Below are positions 33,207-42,790 of a stretch of 64,000 nt of DNA, piece by piece (within the stretch, counting starts at the first letter, position 1; each line of letters opens with the position of its first letter). The notes beneath the pieces were generated by a model. It worked only from the letters and a program-made list of their open reading frames with translations. It was not told the origin of the DNA and did not search any database. Made by a program: the position numbers and the translations under genes. This DNA comes from Bacteroidetes bacterium UBA1935 (GTDB lineage: Bacteria; Bacteroidota; Bacteroidia; Chitinophagales; Chitinophagaceae), in contig DDFF01000010.1 in assembly GCA_002337045.1 (NCBI GenBank), positions 1-64,000 of the forward strand, given 5' to 3'.

Positions 33207-33881
33207 ATGAACCAAACCTTTATGGTACTGGTGGCCGGTGGTCATCATACCTGCTATGCGCATGCCATTTGCGAAGAGATGGCCGCGTCTGCTAAAGCTC
33301 GTGGTACAGGTATTGCAAAGCGTAGCACAGAATACGTAGTGCAGAAGATGTTTGAAGGGAAAGCTGTAATTGCACTTACCACACAAGGTGAGTGGGCAGG
33401 CTTTTGTTATATCGAGAGCTGGAGCCATGGCCAATATGTGGCTAACTCCGGCTTGATAGTGGCACCTCAATTCAGGAAGAGCGGGTTAGCTAAGCAGATT
33501 AAACAACACATATTTGAGCTGAGCAGAAAGCTGTATCCGGATGCTAAGATATTCGGCCTAACTACAGGGCTTGCGGTAATGAAAATAAACAGTGACCTGG
33601 GTTACGAGCCTGTCACGTATTCTGAGCTAACACAGGATGATGCTTTTTGGGCAGGTTGTAAAAGTTGTGTGAACTATGATATACTGATGAGTAAAGACAG
33701 GAAGAACTGCCTCTGCACAGCCATGCTCTATGACCCAAAGGACCACTATACACCTGAAGAAACGGCTACAAATTTTAAAAGGAAAGCCAAGGTGTACGAG
33801 CGCTTGCTCAATATCAAGAAGAGTAGGTTTTCAAAATTGTTCATTAAAAAAGCACGTGTGCTTAAATCAATCATCTGGTAA
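33207..33881 (+). CDS. GNAT N-acyltransferase, presumed first step of arginine synthesis
   Basis: A 224-residue GNAT-fold protein. The acyl-CoA pyrophosphate loop is visible as APQFRKSGLAKQIKQ (residues about 93-107), preceded by the AGFCYIES strand and followed by a cysteine cluster (CKSC, NCLC). It heads the arginine operon, so it most likely acylates glutamate (N-acetylglutamate or N-succinylglutamate synthase role), replacing the classical kinase-fused ArgA and ArgJ, neither of which is present. This role is inferred from the operon, not from active-site residues. Confidence 0.8.
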   Translation: MNQTFMVLVAGGHHTCYAHAICEEMAASAKARGTGIAKRSTEYVVQKMFEGKAVIALTTQGEWAGFCYIESWSHGQYVANSGLIVAPQFRKSGLAKQIKQHIFELSRKLYPDAKIFGLTTGLAVMKINSDLGYEPVTYSELTQDDAFWAGCKSCVNYDILMSKDRKNCLCTAMLYDPKDHYTPEETATNFKRKAKVYERLLNIKKSRFSKLFIKKARVLKSIIW

Positions 33882-33895
33882 AAAAAATATTAGTA

Positions 33896-35095
33896 ATGAA
33901 ACAGAAAGTTGTGTTGGCTTACAGTGGTGGTTTAGATACTACCTACTGTGCACTATATCTGAAAAATGAACTGAATCTGGATGTACATGCTGTAATAGTA
34001 CAGACAGGTGGTTTCAGTGACGAAGAGTTTAACCTGGTTGAAAAACGGGCTATCTCCTTAGGTGTGTCATCATTCAAGGTAGTTGACGTTACACAGAAAT
34101 ACTACGATAGCTGTATAAAGTATCTGGTGTATGGCAATGTGTTGAAGAATGCGGTGTACCCATTGAGTGTGAGTGCCGAGCGTATGCTGCAGGCCATTGC
34201 AGTTGCAGATTATGTAAAAGAGGTAGGTGCTGATTTTGTAGCACATGGCAGTACGGGTGCAGGCAATGATCAGGTAAGGTTTGATATGGTTTTTCAGAGT
34301 GCAATACCACATGTGAAGATACTGACACCGATACGTGATAAGCGTTTGAGCCGTGAAGAAGAGATTGAATACCTGAAAGCAAACAATGTTGAAATGAACT
34401 TTGAAAAAGCTCAATACAGCATTAATAAAGGTTTGTGGGGGACATCTGTAGGTGGCAAAGAAACGCTTACGAGCAATGGGTATTTACCTGAGTCTGCTTG
34501 GCCTACACCGGTAACAGCAAGTGAGCAGCTTGATGTTGTACTTCATTTTGAAAAAGGTGAATTGGTAGGTTTGAATGAGCAAATAGGTCTGAATCCTGTT
34601 GTTGCAATACAACAATTGCAATCAATAGCACAATCATTTGGCATTGGCAGAGATGTGCATGTGGGGGATACTATAATAGGTATTAAAGGCAGGGTAGGGT
34701 TTGAAGCTGCCGCTCCGGTGATAATTATCAAGGCACATCATTTGTTGGAAAAACACACACTCACCAAATGGCAGATGTATTGGAAAGACCAGCTAAGTAC
34801 GTGGTACGGCAACTGGCTACATGAAGGTATGATGCTGGACCCAACGATGAGAAACGTTGAGGTTTTCATGGAAGATACACAGCGTCAGGTTACAGGTAAG
34901 GTGTATATAACCCTTTATCCATACAGGTTTGTTGTGACTGGTATAGACAGTGAACACGATTTGATGAACAGCAAATTTGGTTCTTACGGAGAAATGAATA
35001 ACACCTGGAATGGTGACGATGTAAAAGGCTTTGCCAAAATCTTCGGCAATCAGGTAGCTATTTATCATGCGGTGAACAATGATACAAAAGCATAA
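33896..35095 (+). CDS. argG: Argininosuccinate synthase
   Basis: 399 residues. The ATP pyrophosphatase loop AYSGGLDTTY is at residues 8-17, followed by HGSTGAGNDQVRFD (about 120-133) in the aspartate/citrulline site and LTPIRD. It converts citrulline, aspartate and ATP to argininosuccinate. It follows the acyltransferase by 14 nt, and its TAA overlaps the argC ATG (TAATG), indicating translational coupling. Confidence 0.97.
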   Translation: MKQKVVLAYSGGLDTTYCALYLKNELNLDVHAVIVQTGGFSDEEFNLVEKRAISLGVSSFKVVDVTQKYYDSCIKYLVYGNVLKNAVYPLSVSAERMLQAIAVADYVKEVGADFVAHGSTGAGNDQVRFDMVFQSAIPHVKILTPIRDKRLSREEEIEYLKANNVEMNFEKAQYSINKGLWGTSVGGKETLTSNGYLPESAWPTPVTASEQLDVVLHFEKGELVGLNEQIGLNPVVAIQQLQSIAQSFGIGRDVHVGDTIIGIKGRVGFEAAAPVIIIKAHHLLEKHTLTKWQMYWKDQLSTWYGNWLHEGMMLDPTMRNVEVFMEDTQRQVTGKVYITLYPYRFVVTGIDSEHDLMNSKFGSYGEMNNTWNGDDVKGFAKIFGNQVAIYHAVNNDTKA

Positions 35096-36078
35096 TGATG
35101 GAACAGAAGAATATTAAAGCAGGCATTGTAGGCGGTGCCGGGTATACAGGTGGCGAAATGATAAGGCTATTACTGAATCACCCCAATGTTGAGTTGGCTT
35201 TTGTGCATAGCAGAAGCAATGCCGGACAACCTATTGTAAGCGTGCATAAAGATTTGATTGGTGAAACCAATTTATTGTTCACTGATACTATTCATAATGG
35301 TATTGATGTATTGATGTTATGTGTAGGACATGGTGAGGCAACACTGTTCCTGAAAGAGCATAAGATTGATGAACATACTATTGTTATAGACTTATCGCAA
35401 GATTTCAGGTTGAAGTCAGCCGATACGTGTGGTCGTAATTTTGTTTATGGTTTACCTGAAGCAAATACAACTAGTATCTCATCTGCTAAGTCAATTGCTA
35501 ACCCTGGTTGTTTTGCTACGGCAATACAATTGGCATTATTGCCATTGGCTTCATCAAAAAAGTTAACTGATGTTCATATAACAGGTGTTACAGGTTCTAC
35601 AGGTGCCGGGCAGAAATTACAACAGAGTTCACATTTTTCCTGGAGAGAGAATAATATACAAGCGTATAAAACACTTTGCCATCAACATGAAGCTGAAGTG
35701 TTGCAAACATTGTCAGGTATGCAAACTGGTTTTGCAGACTTAAGCTTCGTGCCTTGGCGTGGAGATTTTACAAGAGGTATCTATCTGACTGCATATTGCA
35801 AAACAGAATTGAGCGAAGATGAACTGAAGCAACTATACAAGTCTTATTATCAACAGGCTGCATTTACACATGTTTCAGATATTATGATTGATTTAAAACA
35901 AGTTGTGAATACAAATAAATGTGTGCTGTATGTAGAGAAGGTTGCAGGTAAGGCTGTTGTGCATGCAGCTATAGATAATCTGCTGAAAGGAGCGTCAGGA
36001 CAGGCAGTACAGAACATGAATATAATTTTTGGTTTTAATGAAGATGCAGGACTGAAATTGAAACCAGCATCGTTTTAA
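35095..36078 (+). CDS. argC: N-acetyl(succinyl)-gamma-glutamyl-phosphate reductase
   Basis: 327 residues. The NADP-binding loop GGAGYTGGEMIRLLLNHP is at the N terminus. The catalytic cysteine is in SIANPGCFATA (about 140). It reduces the acyl-glutamyl phosphate made by ArgB. Two consecutive ATG codons (35095 and 35098) are possible starts; the first overlaps the argG stop. Length is typical. Confidence 0.96.
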   Translation: MMEQKNIKAGIVGGAGYTGGEMIRLLLNHPNVELAFVHSRSNAGQPIVSVHKDLIGETNLLFTDTIHNGIDVLMLCVGHGEATLFLKEHKIDEHTIVIDLSQDFRLKSADTCGRNFVYGLPEANTTSISSAKSIANPGCFATAIQLALLPLASSKKLTDVHITGVTGSTGAGQKLQQSSHFSWRENNIQAYKTLCHQHEAEVLQTLSGMQTGFADLSFVPWRGDFTRGIYLTAYCKTELSEDELKQLYKSYYQQAAFTHVSDIMIDLKQVVNTNKCVLYVEKVAGKAVVHAAIDNLLKGASGQAVQNMNIIFGFNEDAGLKLKPASF

Positions 36079-36090
36079 ATATTACATGAC

Positions 36091-37248
36091 ATGAAACTAT
36101 TCGACGTATATCCGCTGAATGATATAACCATTGTAAAAGGACAAGGCTCTTATGTGTGGGACGATAATGGAGAGAAGTATTTGGATTTTTATGGCGGCCA
36201 TGCGGTTATATCTATAGGACATACACATCCATACTATGTTAAAAGTATAGAAGAGCAATTGCACAACATAGGATTCTATTCAAACTCTATTCAGATACCA
36301 ATACAAAAACAGTTAGCTGAAAAACTAGGAGAGGTATCAGGTAAGAATGGCTACCAGTTGTTTCTGTGTAATTCAGGAGCAGAGGCAAATGAAAATGCTT
36401 TGAAACTGGCATCGTTCCATACAGGAAGGAAAAAGATTGTCGCTTTTGAAAAAGCATTTCATGGTCGCACTTCTTTAGCCGTTGCAGCTACAGATAATAA
36501 AGGGATTGTTGCACCTGTAAATGAAACTGAGAATATCGTGTTCTTGCCGTTCAATGATATTGATGCTTTAGATGCCTACTTTTTTGAGAATGGGAATGAT
36601 ATAGCCGGTGTAATTGTGGAAGGCATACAGGGTGTTGGTGGTATCAATGTAGCGTCTGTAGAATTTCTGCAAGCTATAAGAGCGCTATGTGATAAGTATA
36701 GCGCTGTCTATATCGCTGATAGTGTACAGTGTGGTTATGGACGTAGTGGTAAATTCTTCTCTCACGACTATGCCGGTGTTAACGCAGACATCTATAGCAT
36801 GGCAAAAGGTATGGGTAATGGTTTCCCGATAGGTGGAATAGCTATTGCGCCGCACATACACCCTAAGCACGGCATGCTTGGTACAACATTCGGGGGTAAT
36901 CACTTGGCTTGTGCTGCTGCATTGGCAGTGCTTGAGATTGTGGAGAAGGATGCGCTGTTAGAAAATGCATTGACTGTTGGTGAATATCTGAAACAGGAAC
37001 TTGCATCTATCCCAGAATTGAAAAACGTAAGGGGCATAGGTTTGATGATTGGTTTTGATGTAGACGGAGAATTGGCTACTCTCAAAAAGCAATTGCTGAA
37101 TAAGTATAAAATTTTTACCGGGGAGGCAAAGCCAAATGTAATCAGGCTATTGCCGGCATTGAATATTACTAAAGAAGAGGTAGATGTTTTAATAGCAGCA
37201 ATAAAATCTGAAGTAATGGCACTCAAAAATAAGACTGTAGCTGTATGA
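36091..37248 (+). CDS. argD: Acetylornithine/succinylornithine aminotransferase
   Basis: A 385-residue class III PLP aminotransferase. The cofactor lysine is K239 in SMAKGMGNGFP; the phosphate-binding NSGAEANENALKLA lies near residue 95, and FHGRTSLAVAAT follows. It transaminates N-acyl-glutamate semialdehyde to N-acyl-ornithine. The last four bases overlap the next ATG (ATGA). Confidence 0.95.
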   Translation: MKLFDVYPLNDITIVKGQGSYVWDDNGEKYLDFYGGHAVISIGHTHPYYVKSIEEQLHNIGFYSNSIQIPIQKQLAEKLGEVSGKNGYQLFLCNSGAEANENALKLASFHTGRKKIVAFEKAFHGRTSLAVAATDNKGIVAPVNETENIVFLPFNDIDALDAYFFENGNDIAGVIVEGIQGVGGINVASVEFLQAIRALCDKYSAVYIADSVQCGYGRSGKFFSHDYAGVNADIYSMAKGMGNGFPIGGIAIAPHIHPKHGMLGTTFGGNHLACAAALAVLEIVEKDALLENALTVGEYLKQELASIPELKNVRGIGLMIGFDVDGELATLKKQLLNKYKIFTGEAKPNVIRLLPALNITKEEVDVLIAAIKSEVMALKNKTVAV

Positions 37249-38198
37249 AAAAATTTATCTCTGTAAATGATGTAACAGATATCAACGCTTTGATTGAAAA
37301 AGCATTGATGTACAAAGCCAATCCGATGTTGGATAGTGCATTGGGTAGTGGTAAGCGTATTGGATTGCTATTTCTCAATCCAAGTATGCGTACGCGTATC
37401 AGTACACAAATTGCCGCTAAGAATCTTGGTATGGATACTATTGTATTCAACCTTGATAAAGAAGGTTGGAAGATTGAGTTGGATGATGAGGCTATAATGA
37501 ATGGAACAACTGTAGAGCATATTAAAGATGCCGCTCCCATACTTGGTGCTTATTTTGATGTGCTTTGTGTAAGAACATTTCCTGTATTGGTATCTAAAGA
37601 GGAGGATTATAATGAAGCGTTTATCTCGCAACTGCTGAAGTATGCAGGTGTTCCTGTCTTAAGCCTTGAGAGTGCAACACTACATCCGTTGCAAAGTCTT
37701 GCAGATATTATTACAATCACTGAGCAGCATAAAGAAGCAAGAAAGCCAAAGGTCGTGTTGACTTGGGCCCCGCATATCAAGCCAATACCTCATTGTGTGG
37801 CAAATTCTTTCGCGCAATGGGTAAATACATGGGGGCAAGCCGATTTTGTTATTACCCATCCTGAAGGATATGAACTGGATGAAGTTTATACCAACGGTGC
37901 AACGATAACAACCAATCAATCTGAAGCATTGCAAAGTGCAGATTTCGTTTACGTGAAAAACTGGAGTAGTGTAAAGGATTACGGGAAGGTTTTATGCGAC
38001 GATAATAGTTGGATGTTGACGCAAGAGCACCTAACGCATACAAACAATACGAAAGTAATGCATTGTCTACCTGTTCGGAGAAATGTGGAATTGAGTAGTG
38101 AGGTGTTGGATAGTGATTCATCTATTGTTACACATCAGGCTAAAAACAGGGTATGGGCTGCGCAAGCTGTATTGTCAGAAATACTAAAACACAATTGA
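37245..38198 (+). CDS. argF': N-succinyl- or N-acetylornithine carbamoyltransferase (ArgF')
   Basis: 317 residues. The carbamoyl-phosphate motif is SMRTR (residues 47-51), and HCLP is present near residue 275 (MHCLPVRRNVE). The sequence matches the Bacteroidota ArgF' group rather than classical ornithine transcarbamylase: it lacks the ornithine SMG loop and has a longer KEGWKIELDDEAIMNG segment. Residue 90, just before the EHI motif, is Val; the equivalent is Glu in acetylornithine and Pro in succinylornithine enzymes, so a succinylated substrate is favoured. It overlaps argD by four bases. Confidence 0.92.
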   Translation: MKKFISVNDVTDINALIEKALMYKANPMLDSALGSGKRIGLLFLNPSMRTRISTQIAAKNLGMDTIVFNLDKEGWKIELDDEAIMNGTTVEHIKDAAPILGAYFDVLCVRTFPVLVSKEEDYNEAFISQLLKYAGVPVLSLESATLHPLQSLADIITITEQHKEARKPKVVLTWAPHIKPIPHCVANSFAQWVNTWGQADFVITHPEGYELDEVYTNGATITTNQSEALQSADFVYVKNWSSVKDYGKVLCDDNSWMLTQEHLTHTNNTKVMHCLPVRRNVELSSEVLDSDSSIVTHQAKNRVWAAQAVLSEILKHN

Positions 38199-38202
38199 TG
38201 CT

Positions 38203-38976
38203 ATGCTGAACGTAATTAAAATTGGTGGAAACATACTTGATAATGAAGAAGCATTTTCAAGGTTTCTTGAAGCGTTTTCAAAGCTAGAAGGAGAAAAGAT
38301 ATTGGTGCACGGTGGTGGTAAAATAGCAACTGAAATAGGACATAAGCTAGATGTAGAAGCAAACTACATAAATGGGCGCAGAGTTACAGGTGATGATACA
38401 TTGAAGCTTGTGACAATGGTATATGCAGGTTTGATAAACAAGAATATTGTTGCTCAGCTACAGTCGTTCAACTGTAACGCACTTGGTTTGACGGGTGCTG
38501 ATGGGAATGCCATTATTGCAAAGAAACGCCCTGTAGGGGATGTTGACTATGGTTTTGTTGGTGATGTAGTAGCGGTTAACGGGCTGTTGTTGAAGCAACT
38601 GCTTGATGCAGAAATAACGCCTGTTTTGGCTCCAATAACGCATGATGCGAAAGGAGGATTGTTGAACACGAATGCAGATACAATTGCACAGGAAGTAGCC
38701 AAAGCTATGTCGCAGTATATAGAAGTATCGTTGGTGTATGGTTTTGAAAAAGATGGTGTACTGAAAGATGCAAATGTTGATTCTTCTGTAATACCTGTAA
38801 TCGAAGTAAACGATTTTGATCAGCTTGTTGCAGACGGCGTGATATCAGGAGGTATGATACCTAAGTTGCAGAATGCTTGCAGTGCAATACGTGCGGGTGT
38901 TAAGCAGGTAATTATAGGTAATGCCTTGCAGTTGAATAATATCATTAATGGTGAAAAAGGGACTATTATAAAATGA
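38203..38976 (+). CDS. argB: N-acetyl(succinyl)glutamate kinase
   Basis: A 257-residue amino-acid-kinase fold: KIGGNILDN at the N terminus, KILVHGGGKIATEIG for the ATP/phosphate loop, and LNTNADTIAQEVA near residue 150. It phosphorylates the N-acyl-glutamate made upstream. It begins four nucleotides after argF' and overlaps argE by four bases (ATGA). The acyl group used is likely the same as for ArgF'. Confidence 0.95.
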   Translation: MLNVIKIGGNILDNEEAFSRFLEAFSKLEGEKILVHGGGKIATEIGHKLDVEANYINGRRVTGDDTLKLVTMVYAGLINKNIVAQLQSFNCNALGLTGADGNAIIAKKRPVGDVDYGFVGDVVAVNGLLLKQLLDAEITPVLAPITHDAKGGLLNTNADTIAQEVAKAMSQYIEVSLVYGFEKDGVLKDANVDSSVIPVIEVNDFDQLVADGVISGGMIPKLQNACSAIRAGVKQVIIGNALQLNNIINGEKGTIIK

Positions 38977-40043
38977 ATAATATAGACATTGATAGTCTGT
39001 ATGCAGAAGCTATAGGTCTACTGAAACAGTTGATAGCTACTCCATCTTTTAGTAAAGAAGAGCAGGGTAGTGCAGGTGTAATTCAACACTTCTTACAGTC
39101 ACACAATATAAAGGCTGAAAGATTGATGAATAATGTTTGGTGTAAGAATTTGTATTACGATGCTGTGAAGCCGACAATACTGTTGAATTCGCATCATGAT
39201 ACTGTCAAGCCCAATCCTGCATATACCAATGATCCGTTTTGTCCGAAAGAAACAGACGATAAATTATATGGACTTGGAAGTAACGATGCAGGTGGCTGTC
39301 TTGTTTCATTGCTTGCTGCATTTCTTCATTTTTTCAGTCAAGAAGACCTGAGGTACAACATCATTTTTGCGGCAACTGCTGAAGAAGAAATATCCGGTGC
39401 CAATGGTATATCTGCGTTATTGCCTCATCTGGATAAGGTTGATTGTGCTATAGTTGGCGAACCTACATTGTTGGATATGGCTATAGCTGAAAAAGGTTTG
39501 GTAGTACTTGATTGTGAAACTAAAGGTGTTGCAGGACACGCTGCAAGAAATGAGGGGGAGAATGCCATCTACAAAGCATTGAAAGATATAGAGTGGTTTG
39601 CAAACTATCAGTTTGAAAAAGTATCAGATTTGTTAGGCCAGGTAAAAATGTCATTGACAATGATAAATGCGGGTTCTCAACACAATGTTGTGCCTGCCAG
39701 TTGCAAGTATACAGTGGATGTAAGGGTTAATGAATGTTATACAAATGAAGAGATTGTAGAACAAGTAAGGAAACATGTTTCTTGCACAGTTGAGCCAAGA
39801 AGTTTAAGACTGCGCTCAACATCAATTGACAAACAACATCCATTAGTTCAAGCCGGAATCAGTTTAGGTAAAAGGCCTTTGGGTTCATCAACATTATCAG
39901 ATAAAGTATTCATGACTTTCCCTGCATTGAAAATGGGCCCCGGCGATTCGGCAAGAAGCCATACGGCAGATGAGTTTATATACCTGCATGAAATAAAAGC
40001 AGGGATTGAAACCTACATACAATTACTAAATCAACTGGTATGA
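38973..40043 (+). CDS. argE: M20-family N-acyl-ornithine/citrulline deacylase
   Basis: A 356-residue zinc peptidase of the ArgE/DapE group. First metal motif HHDTVKP (about 75-81), the GSNDAGG loop with the bridging Asp, and the catalytic Glu pair in ATAEEEISG (about 135). Given that ArgF' acts on acylated ornithine, the substrate here is expected to be N-acyl-citrulline, released as citrulline for ArgG. It overlaps argB and argH by four bases each. Confidence 0.93.
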   Translation: MNNIDIDSLYAEAIGLLKQLIATPSFSKEEQGSAGVIQHFLQSHNIKAERLMNNVWCKNLYYDAVKPTILLNSHHDTVKPNPAYTNDPFCPKETDDKLYGLGSNDAGGCLVSLLAAFLHFFSQEDLRYNIIFAATAEEEISGANGISALLPHLDKVDCAIVGEPTLLDMAIAEKGLVVLDCETKGVAGHAARNEGENAIYKALKDIEWFANYQFEKVSDLLGQVKMSLTMINAGSQHNVVPASCKYTVDVRVNECYTNEEIVEQVRKHVSCTVEPRSLRLRSTSIDKQHPLVQAGISLGKRPLGSSTLSDKVFMTFPALKMGPGDSARSHTADEFIYLHEIKAGIETYIQLLNQLV

Positions 40044-41338
40044 AAATCTGGAAGAAAGACGAAACAGATACATCTGCATTGGTAGAACAGTTTACTGTTG
40101 GCAGAGATAGAGAGTTTGATTTGTTGTTGGCAAAGTATGATGTGCTTGGGTCGCTGGCACATACGGAAATGCTGAGCAGTGTTGGTTTATTATCCATAGA
40201 AGATTTTGGTAAGATACAGGCTGCACTAAAGCAGATACTCGACGAAATAGCAAGCGGCGATTTTTCTATTGTTGATGATTGTGAGGATATTCATTCGCAG
40301 ATTGAATGGATGCTTACACAACGTATCGGTGATGCAGGAAAGAAAATTCATAGTGGCCGTAGCCGGAACGATCAGGTTGCAGTAGACATTAAGCTGTTTC
40401 TTAAAGATGCAGTGCAAGAGATTAAAGGAAAGACCAATCAGTTGTTTACTCTTTTGCAATCGCTGAGCGAACAGAATAAGAAAGTGCTGATGCCTGGTTA
40501 TACCCATCTTCAGGTGGCTATGCCATCGTCATTTGGATTGTGGTTGGGTGCTTATGCTGAAGCACTGGTAGATGATGTAGATATGCTTGCTGTTGCTTAC
40601 AGAATGACTGATAAGAATCCTTTGGGTAGTGGTGCAGGTTATGGTTCATCATTCCCGCTAAACAGGCAAATGACTACGGAGCTGTTGGGCTTTGATGATA
40701 TGCACTATAACAGTGTGTATGCACAAATGAGCAGAGGAAAGACGGAGAAGACTGTAGCTATAGCCATTGCCGGTATTGCATCTACTATAGCTAAGCTAAG
40801 TATGGATATGTGTCTGTACAATAGTCAGAATTTTATGTTTCTCACTTTTCCTTCAAATCTTACGACAGGTAGCAGCATTATGCCGCATAAAAAGAACCCT
40901 GATGTTTTAGAACTTGTAAGGGGTAAATGCAATCGATTGCAGTCGTTGCCCAATGAGCTGGTGTTGCTGATGAGCAATTTGCCTTCGGGCTATCATAGGG
41001 AAATGCAATTGACAAAAGAGATTTTGTTCCCTGCTATTGACACCATAAAGACATGTATAGATATGGTAATGCTAATGTTGGAGAATATGATTGTGAATGA
41101 ATTCATTCTGGATGCACCGATTTATAAAAATCTGTTTACGGTTGAAAGGCTTAATGAATTGGTAAATGCAGGTATGCCATTCAGAGATGCGTATGTGCTG
41201 GTGGGTAATGAGGTTAACACTGGAAACTTCAGTTATGAAATATCACAACTTAACCATACACACGAAGGAAGCATCGGTAATTTGTGCAACGATAAGATTG
41301 CAGAGAGGATGGATAAAGTTTTGCAGCAGTTCGATTGA
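40040..41338 (+). CDS. argH: Argininosuccinate lyase
   Basis: A 432-residue fumarase/aspartase-superfamily enzyme. The signature GSSIMPHKKNPD carries the catalytic serine loop at about residues 277-288. The N-terminal HSGRSRNDQVAVD and central PGYTHLQVAMP motifs are also present. It completes the pathway to arginine and fumarate. It is the last gene of the operon; a terminator follows within 12 nt. Confidence 0.97.
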   Translation: MKIWKKDETDTSALVEQFTVGRDREFDLLLAKYDVLGSLAHTEMLSSVGLLSIEDFGKIQAALKQILDEIASGDFSIVDDCEDIHSQIEWMLTQRIGDAGKKIHSGRSRNDQVAVDIKLFLKDAVQEIKGKTNQLFTLLQSLSEQNKKVLMPGYTHLQVAMPSSFGLWLGAYAEALVDDVDMLAVAYRMTDKNPLGSGAGYGSSFPLNRQMTTELLGFDDMHYNSVYAQMSRGKTEKTVAIAIAGIASTIAKLSMDMCLYNSQNFMFLTFPSNLTTGSSIMPHKKNPDVLELVRGKCNRLQSLPNELVLLMSNLPSGYHREMQLTKEILFPAIDTIKTCIDMVMLMLENMIVNEFILDAPIYKNLFTVERLNELVNAGMPFRDAYVLVGNEVNTGNFSYEISQLNHTHEGSIGNLCNDKIAERMDKVLQQFD

Positions 41339-41349
41339 TAAATGACAAA

Positions 41350-41369
41350 GGGCTTTCTACTGAAAGCCC
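41350..41369. terminator. Terminator between argH and the LuxC-like gene
   Basis: GGGCTTTC (41350-41357) and GAAAGCCC (41362-41369) form an 8-bp stem with a TACT loop between convergent genes. No long T tract on either side. Confidence 0.7.
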
Positions 41370-41375
41370 CTTATG

Positions 41376-42374
41376 TTATAAGCTTGTTAGGAATTGCATT
41401 GTATCAACCCCATCGGCATAGTCTGCCAGATTGGGCTTTTGAGAATTGCCGAACGGTACATTATTATGTCCTACAATACATTGAATTTCTTCAGATGAAT
41501 TCAGTTCATTTTGTATGGTTTCAATACTGTCGTAATACCTGTAGTGTAAAACACCTACTGCAGAAAACGGTACTGCATTCTCTACCATCAAAAGGCTGTC
41601 GTTGCTGTAATATGGTACTTTGTTAAGCAGGTATATAGCCAGATAATAATCGAAGTTGTTTTTGTATTTGTGATGGTTGATGATGTCTGCGTACTTGTTG
41701 GCAGCTTCCATTATTTTAGTCAGGTCATAGCCCTTCGGTACACATATTTGTGTCACATTGCGGCAGCCCAGACCATAATAACTGAATACATCATTCATTA
41801 ATTTGTCCAGTTCTTCTGCTGTTTCCGTGCCATCAAGTATAGCTACAGAGGTTCTGTTTTTACGAATGATATTTGGGTACTTGGCAAAGTACTGCTCGAA
41901 GTAGCGGGCAGTATTATTGCTACCAGTGGCGATATAAGCATCACAGTTTTTCAGGTTATCGGCAACAATTACCTCGTTGGCCACCTCACTGTTCCACTCA
42001 GTTAGTTTGGCAATAATATGTTTCAGTAAAACTTCATCTTTAGAGGATAGTTTCAACTTTGTGATATGGCCTGACATGAAGCAGCTCAAAAAATCGTGGA
42101 AGCCAACCAAAGGAATATTTCCCGCAGTCACAATACCGACTGTTTTAGGATTGCTGACAGGGGCATATTTACTTATCCATTGTTCAAGCTTGTCTTTTTG
42201 CAGAAATTCGGCGCAGATATTGCTAACAGCCAGTTGAACATTATCCCTTGTAAACCATGCATTCATAGATACAGCCCTATCTTTGGTAATATCCCATTCT
42301 TCACTATCAGATAGCATATATTCGCCCAACTGAACTAATAAAGCTATTCTTTGTTCTGTATTCAGCATTTGCAT
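41376..42374 (-). CDS. LuxC-family acyl-CoA/acyl-protein reductase
   Basis: A 332-residue aldehyde-dehydrogenase-fold protein of the LuxC/acyl-CoA reductase family. The catalytic cysteine is probably C204 in YGLGCRNVTQI, and the nucleotide-binding part reads VGIVTAGNIPLVGFHDFLS (about 79-97). Family members reduce acyl-CoA or acyl thioesters to aldehydes; the acyl group used here is unknown. It is divergent from the dicluster ferredoxin gene with 58 bp between them, and shares a terminator region with argH. Confidence 0.88.
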   Translation of the reverse strand: MQMLNTEQRIALLVQLGEYMLSDSEEWDITKDRAVSMNAWFTRDNVQLAVSNICAEFLQKDKLEQWISKYAPVSNPKTVGIVTAGNIPLVGFHDFLSCFMSGHITKLKLSSKDEVLLKHIIAKLTEWNSEVANEVIVADNLKNCDAYIATGSNNTARYFEQYFAKYPNIIRKNRTSVAILDGTETAEELDKLMNDVFSYYGLGCRNVTQICVPKGYDLTKIMEAANKYADIINHHKYKNNFDYYLAIYLLNKVPYYSNDSLLMVENAVPFSAVGVLHYRYYDSIETIQNELNSSEEIQCIVGHNNVPFGNSQKPNLADYADGVDTMQFLTSL

Positions 42375-42432
42375 TTAAATTTCTGAGTGCGAAATTGTAA
42401 CTTTACAGGCAGAAAAACTAAATAATAATATC

Positions 42433-42780
42433 ATGGCTATAAAAATAACTGACGAATGTATTAACTGTGGTGCGTGCGAACCTGAATGTCCTAATAATGC
42501 GATATACGAGGGTGGCGTAGAATGGGCTATAGCAGATGGTACTTCTGTGAAAGGCGCGTTTACCCTGATGGACGGATCTAGCACAGATGCATCGGCAAAA
42601 CACGAACCTATAGCAGTTGATACATATTATATTACTGCTAATAAGTGTACGGAGTGTCAAGGCTTCCATGATGAGCCTCAATGTGCTGCAGTTTGCCCGG
42701 TAGATTGCTGTGTACCAGACGAAATGTATCAGGAAACAGTAGATGAACTGCTGGCTAAGAAAGAAAAATTGCACCTGTAA
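42433..42780 (+). CDS. 4Fe-4S dicluster ferredoxin
   Basis: A 115-residue soluble electron carrier. The first cluster motif is [12 protein letters not shown] at residues 11-22. The second is [18 protein letters not shown] with a longer spacer between the second and third cysteines, as in Alvin-type 2[4Fe-4S] ferredoxins. It is divergent from a LuxC-like reductase gene and could supply electrons to it, though that is only a neighbourhood inference. Confidence 0.92.
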   Translation: MAIKITDECINCGACEPECPNNAIYEGGVEWAIADGTSVKGAFTLMDGSSTDASAKHEPIAVDTYYITANKCTECQGFHDEPQCAAVCPVDCCVPDEMYQETVDELLAKKEKLHL

Positions 42781-42790
42781 TACAGGGTTG

